A stretch of DNA of 59,041 nucleotides from Streptomyces sp. L-9-10 (GTDB taxonomy: Bacteria; Actinomycetota; Actinomycetes; Streptomycetales; Streptomycetaceae). Positions 55,219 to 59,041 of this stretch are shown piece after piece (positions within the stretch are counted from its first letter, which is position 1; each line of letters begins with the position of its first letter). Made by a program: the position numbers and the translations under genes. Below the pieces are notes generated by a model. It saw nothing but the letters and a program-made list of their open reading frames with translations. It searched no databases and was not told the origin of the DNA. The stretch covers positions 1 to 59,041 of the forward strand of contig NZ_PHRF01000074.1 of the NCBI RefSeq assembly GCF_004151105.1, in the 5' to 3' direction.

Positions 55219-57327
55219 ATGCGCTGGTTGGTGGGATGGAGCAGTATCGCCGCGCGTTTCGGTACGGCAGGGGCCGTCGGCCCGGTCGGTGACGGCTCCG
55301 AGAGCGGCAGCGTGCATCCCGTCGGATCCCAGCTCCTGTGGGGCGACCCGGATCCGCTCTGGGCGGTGGGCGACTGGCGGCCCGACGAGGTCAGGGTCGT
55401 CACCGTCGATCCCTTCACCCGGCTCGCCGTGCTCGGCTGCTGCGGGGCCACCGACGAGGAGCTGCGGGTCGGGCTGTTCGCCGCGCGCGGCGGCGCGCTG
55501 CGCCATCTCACCGCCTGGCCCGGCAGTTACACGGCCGTCGCCCAGATCGGCCGTCGCATCACCGTCGCCGGCGACCTGGCCGGGGCACGGCCCGTCTTCT
55601 ACACGCCGTGGGCGAACGGCACGGCGTACGCCACCGCCGCCCTGCCGCTCGCCGATCTCATCGAGGCACAGCTCGACATCGGACATCTGGCCGCGCTGCT
55701 CGCCTGCCCCGAGACCCCGGAGGCGCTGCGCGACACCACCCCGTACGACGGCGTCAAACGCATCCCGCCGGGACACGCGCTCGTCCTGCGCGAGGGCTCG
55801 CGCGAGATCACCGGATACGAGCCGGTCGCCTCCCTCGCCGTCGCCGGGCCCCAACGCGACCCGGACCGCGCCGTCGAGGGCGTACGGGACGCGCTCATCG
55901 AAGCCGTACGCGCCAGGCTGCTGGCGCCGCGCCACGCCCCCGAGACCCTGCCGCCCGACCCCGGACCCGTCCCCGGCATGGGGCCGGCGGACCGGCGCGC
56001 CGCCCGGGGCGGGCCCGTCCCCGGTATCGGCGCCGACCTGTCGGGCGGCAGCGCCTCCGGCACCCTCGCGCTGCTCGCCGCCGGGCTGCCCGGGGCGCCG
56101 GGCACGATCCTGGGGCACGGCACCGGCGCGGGGGAGCGGCTGCTCGCCGTCACCTTCAACGATCTGTCCGCGGGCGGCCGCGACGAAGCCGAACTGGAAC
56201 GGGCCCGCGTCATCGCCGCCAACCCGCGGCTGCACCACGTCGTCGTCGCGGCCGGTGAAGAGGCCCTGCCGTACGCCGAGTTGGAGGGCCCGCTCACCGA
56301 CGAACCGGGGCCGTCCCTCGTCACCGCGGAGCGGCACCGCCGCAGGCTCGCCGCGGGCAGCGCCGACCACTTCACCGGGGCCGGCGCCCGCGAGGTGCTC
56401 GACGCGCATCCGGCGCGCCTGGCCGATCTGCTGCTCGACCGGCGCAGACGTCATCTCCTGCACCCGGTCAGCGCGCTCGCCAGGGCCGAAGGCCCGTCGC
56501 CGGCCTCGCTGTTCATCCCGCTGACCGTCTACCGGGCGGCCCGCCGGCTGGCGCGTACGCCGTACCGCACCGGTCTCGAAGAGGCCGCCGCCCGGCTCCC
56601 CGAGGCCAACAGGGGGGTGCTGACCGCCGCCGCGATCAGCCCGCTGGGGGCGTCGCTGGCCGCCCTCACCTGGTCCAGACCCGGACCCGCCGCGCGCTGG
56701 CTGACGGGGGAGGCGCTCGCCGAAGTATCGGTTCGCCTGATGTCGGCGTCGACCCGGCCCACCTCCGTGCAGCGTCCAGGCGAGGCCCGCGCCCGCGCCG
56801 CGCTCGCCCGCCACGCCGCCGACCACCGCGTCTTCGAGCAGGCCGCGGAGATCCGCAGCCAGCGGCTGCACGCCCCGTTCCTCGACAACCAGGTGGTACG
56901 GGCCTGCCGCGATCTGCCCGAGGCGCTGCGGGTCCAGCCGGGCGCCCGCGCGGATGTGCTCCGTACGGTCCTCGCCGGGGCCGGTATCCACGATCTGCCG
57001 CCGGGCTGGGGCGCCACCTCCCGGGACGGCGCCGTCGCCGCTACGCGGGTGGGCCTGCGCGCGGCGATCGGCGAGCTGATCGACCTCTTCGACGCACCGC
57101 TGCTCGCGGACGCGGGTCTGGTGGAGGCCCGGGTCGTCCGCAAGGCGCTGCGCGCGGCGGCCGAGGGCGAGCCGGTGCCCCTGGACGGGATCGCGGACCT
57201 GGTCTCCACGGAGCTGTGGCTGCGGCGGCTGCTGTCCCGGCGCGGCACCTGCTGGACGGGGACGGCGGCGCCGCGCCAGCGCGCGGTGGCGGGCGGCGTG
57301 ATCCCGCGGCCGACGCTGCACCAGTAG
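55219..57327 (+). CDS. Asparagine-synthase-like protein with degenerate PP-loop
   Basis: 702 aa from ATG 55219, GGAGG 5 nt upstream; the in-frame extension to 55126 is unlikely. The N-terminal half resembles the glutaminase domain (PGSYTAVAQIGRRITVAGDLAG, KRIPPGHALVLREG) but there is no N-terminal Cys nucleophile. The C-terminal synthase domain has LSGGSASGTLA where active enzymes have SGGxDS, and ends with LHAPFLDNQVVRACRDLP. The missing Asp of the PP-loop suggests loss of adenylation, or a divergent activity; relatives include lasso-peptide cyclases, but no precursor gene was seen nearby. Confidence 0.82.
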   Translation: MRWLVGWSSIAARFGTAGAVGPVGDGSESGSVHPVGSQLLWGDPDPLWAVGDWRPDEVRVVTVDPFTRLAVLGCCGATDEELRVGLFAARGGALRHLTAWPGSYTAVAQIGRRITVAGDLAGARPVFYTPWANGTAYATAALPLADLIEAQLDIGHLAALLACPETPEALRDTTPYDGVKRIPPGHALVLREGSREITGYEPVASLAVAGPQRDPDRAVEGVRDALIEAVRARLLAPRHAPETLPPDPGPVPGMGPADRRAARGGPVPGIGADLSGGSASGTLALLAAGLPGAPGTILGHGTGAGERLLAVTFNDLSAGGRDEAELERARVIAANPRLHHVVVAAGEEALPYAELEGPLTDEPGPSLVTAERHRRRLAAGSADHFTGAGAREVLDAHPARLADLLLDRRRRHLLHPVSALARAEGPSPASLFIPLTVYRAARRLARTPYRTGLEEAAARLPEANRGVLTAAAISPLGASLAALTWSRPGPAARWLTGEALAEVSVRLMSASTRPTSVQRPGEARARAALARHAADHRVFEQAAEIRSQRLHAPFLDNQVVRACRDLPEALRVQPGARADVLRTVLAGAGIHDLPPGWGATSRDGAVAATRVGLRAAIGELIDLFDAPLLADAGLVEARVVRKALRAAAEGEPVPLDGIADLVSTELWLRRLLSRRGTCWTGTAAPRQRAVAGGVIPRPTLHQ

Positions 57328-57392
57328 AGAGCTGCACCAATAAAGCCGCTGCACCCGTAGAGAGCTGTACCGGTAGAGAGCTGTACCGGTAG
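57316..57392 (+). repeat. 16-17 bp stop-bearing repeat at the AsnB-like gene end
   Basis: The gene end CTGCACCAGTAG is followed by units AGAGCTGCACCAATAA, AGCCGCTGCACCCGTAG and twice AGAGCTGTACCGGTAG. Stops lie at 57325, 57341, 57358, 57374 and 57390, covering all three frames. Confidence 0.92.
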
Positions 57393-57608
57393 CCGGGCGA
57401 GGCGGCGGGGTCCGGCGCGGGCGGCGCGGGCGGCGGGGTCCGGCGCGGGGCGGAGCCGGGGGCGCGTCAGAGGTCTCCCGCCTCGCGGCAGGGGTCTCCG
57501 GCCTCGCACCAGGGTCTCGGGCCTCGTGGTAGGGGTCTCACGCAAAGGCGGCGCCGCTCCGGGAAAACCCGTCAGCCGTTGTCAGACCCTGCGGTCACAA
57601 TGGGCCGC
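57393..57608. repeat. GC repeats upstream of the SARP gene
   Basis: GCGGGCGGCG-type runs (57393-57450) then three or four units of about 22 bp built on GGGTCTC and GCCTCG (57470-57540). No gene. The promoter of the next gene is probably near 57540-57600. Confidence 0.6.
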
Positions 57609-59041
57609 GTGCGGTATCTCATCCTTGGCGTCACGGAGGTACGTGACGGACACGGCGGGAGCCTGCCGCTGGGCGGACCCCGGCTGCGGGCGCTCCTCGC
57701 CGCGCTCGCGCTGCGCCCCGGCCGGCCCGTCGCCGTCGGTGAGCTGGTGGACGAGGTGTGGGGCGGCGAGCCGCCGCTGGACGCGCCCGCCGCGCTCCAG
57801 GCGCTCGTCGGGCGGCTCCGGCGCGTCCTCGGCAAGGAGGCGATCGATTCGGTCCCCGGCGGCTACCGGCTCGCGGCCGTGCCGGACGACATCGATCTGT
57901 ACGTTTTCGAGCGGCTCACGCGCGAGGGGGCGGAGCGGCTCGACGCGGGCGATCCGTGGAGCGCCGCCCGCACCCTGCGCGCGGCGCTCGCGCTCTGGCG
58001 TGGGGCGGCGCTCGCCGATCTGCCCGACCGGGACCGCGGCGTACGGCCCGAGGCCCAGCGGCTGGCCGCCCTCCAGCAGCGCATCGAGGCCGATCTGCGC
58101 CGGGGCGCCACGGCCACGCTCGTACCGGAGCTGAGGGAGCTGGCCGCGGACCACCCGTACGACGAGCCCTTCAGGGCGCAGCTCATCCGGGCCCTGTGGG
58201 CGGAGGGCCGGCAGGCCGACGCGCTCGCGGCGTACGAGGACACGCGCCGCGTCCTGGCCGACGGGCTCGGTGTCGACCCCGGTCCCGAACTGACCTCTCT
58301 GCAAGGGCGGTTGCTGGCGGCCACCGGGGCGGGTACCGCCGCACGGACGGCGGACGACACCGTACTTCGGGCCGCCGCCGATGCCGCCGATGCCGCCGAT
58401 GCCTCTGATGTCGCCGATACCGCTGCCATCCCGGTGGTCGCTGACATCCCGCTGGTCGCCGACGTCTCCGCTGCCGCCGATCTCGCCGGCCGTGCGCCCG
58501 CGCCCGCCGGGGACAGCCGCGAGCCGCCCGGCAATCTGCGTCCCCGCCTGACCTCGTTCGTCGGCCGGGAGCGCGAACTCCACGCCATCCGTGCCGATCT
58601 GCGCCGCTCCCGCCTCGTCACCCTCACCGGCCCCGGCGGTTCCGGCAAGACGCGCCTCGCCGAGGAGTCCGCGCCCCGGAACGCCTGGCTCGTCGAACTG
58701 GCCCCGCTGGAGCATCCCTCCGCCGTCCCCGGTGCCGTACTGAGCGCGCTCGGACTGCGCGAGACCCAGCTCACCGCCCGCGACGGCCGCCCCGCCCAGC
58801 ACGATCCGACCGCCCGGCTCATCGAACATCTCGCCCGCAGCGGCACGCTTCTCGTCCTCGACAACTGCGAGCATGTGATCGGGGCCGCCGCCGCCCTGGC
58901 CGAGACACTGCTCACCCACTGCCCCGGCCTCCGTATCCTCGCCACCAGTCGTGAGCCGTTGGGGGTGCCGGGTGAGTCGGTGCGGCCGGTGGAGCCGTTG
59001 CCGCCGGATCCGGCGCATCGTTTGTTCGCGGAGCGTGCGTG
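57609..59041 (+). CDS. SARP/AfsR-like transcriptional regulator, 3' end outside the window
   Basis: At least 477 codons from GTG 57609 (MRYLILGVTEVRD); cut by the window end. OmpR-type DNA-binding domain (about 1-90: LGGPRLRALLAALALRPGRPVAVGELVDEVWG), BTAD bacterial transcriptional activation domain (about 95-240: ALALWRGAALADL, HPYDEPFRAQLIRALWAEGRQADALAAYE), a variable Ala/Asp/Val repeat linker (about 255-300), then an NB-ARC/STAND ATPase with Walker A TGPGGSGKTRLAEE (about 338-351) and LLVLDNCEHVI. Such proteins activate specialised-metabolite genes. Confidence 0.9.
   Translation, partial: MRYLILGVTEVRDGHGGSLPLGGPRLRALLAALALRPGRPVAVGELVDEVWGGEPPLDAPAALQALVGRLRRVLGKEAIDSVPGGYRLAAVPDDIDLYVFERLTREGAERLDAGDPWSAARTLRAALALWRGAALADLPDRDRGVRPEAQRLAALQQRIEADLRRGATATLVPELRELAADHPYDEPFRAQLIRALWAEGRQADALAAYEDTRRVLADGLGVDPGPELTSLQGRLLAATGAGTAARTADDTVLRAAADAADAADASDVADTAAIPVVADIPLVADVSAAADLAGRAPAPAGDSREPPGNLRPRLTSFVGRERELHAIRADLRRSRLVTLTGPGGSGKTRLAEESAPRNAWLVELAPLEHPSAVPGAVLSALGLRETQLTARDGRPAQHDPTARLIEHLARSGTLLVLDNCEHVIGAAAALAETLLTHCPGLRILATSREPLGVPGESVRPVEPLPPDPAHRLFAERA

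Overview
The window is a high-GC actinobacterial chromosome segment, almost certainly Streptomyces. The reasons are codon positions saturated with G/C, frequent GTG starts, the developmental regulator BldC, an Lsr2 paralogue, a DUF3073 protein, an NsdA-like sporulation-associated protein and a c-di-AMP riboswitch in front of an M23 peptidase gene. From memory, gene order from purC through bldC to the asparagine-synthase-like gene resembles the SCO4071-SCO4116 part of the S. coelicolor chromosome. No search was run.

Layout. (1) 1-5.3 kb: a membrane protein that looks like an inactivated M48 peptidase, a DMF-amidohydrolase-like protein and purC. (2) 5.4-10.1 kb: a DesK/DesR-type two-component system and an ABC-2 exporter in one minus-strand operon, bracketed by two identical tRNA-Gly(GCC) genes, then tRNA-Gly(TCC). 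(3) 10.2-19.2 kb: lsr2-like gene, purS-purQ-purL (overlapping), a MDMPI-fold protein, a META-domain lipoprotein, purF and purM. With purC this covers much of de novo purine synthesis. (4) 19.4-23.9 kb: DUF3073, valine dehydrogenase, a conserved hypothetical, bldC, a small zinc-ribbon-like protein and tRNA-Asp. (5) 23.9-30.8 kb: HrpA helicase, then a DsbA/CcdA extracytoplasmic thiol-redox pair and a tRNA-Glu/Asp/Phe cluster. (6) 30.8-36.8 kb: membrane metallophosphoesterase, small zincin, Pro-rich lipoprotein, a DEAD-box RNA helicase with a long repetitive Arg/Gly tail, tRNA-Lys. (7) 37.0-43.5 kb: an accessory stretch with a short type I-E-like CRISPR array without cas genes, a small Cys-rich ORF, an XRE regulator, a PhyH dioxygenase, a DUF6309-like protein, an SDR that has lost its catalytic Ser and Tyr, and a GSAM-like aminotransferase. 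(8) 43.6-59.0 kb: HAD hydrolase, initiator tRNA, SpoIIE-type phosphatase, riboswitch plus M23 peptidase, aldo/keto reductase, PrsW, TrmB, L-2-hydroxyglutarate oxidase, NsdA-like protein, asparagine-synthase-like protein and the start of a SARP/AfsR-like regulator.

Most unusual signal: many genes end in short tandem repeats that copy the stop codon itself. Units of 6 bp (39257-39316) and 27 bp (50753-50878) put repeated stops in the same frame as the gene. Units of 13 and 16 bp (43473-43530, 49288-49354) put stops in all three frames. A 24-bp duplication (46634-46681) and a 16-17 bp array (57316-57392) also copy the gene's own 3' end with its stop. Each array has its own unit sequence, so this is a recurring architecture, not a dispersed repeat family. 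Whether it is selected or a by-product of replication slippage at gene ends cannot be decided from one window.

Other points worth attention are the catalytically dead-looking SDR within an uncharacterised dioxygenase/aminotransferase locus, the orphan CRISPR array, and a run of four consecutive hairpins (54887-55016) ahead of the asparagine-synthase-like gene.
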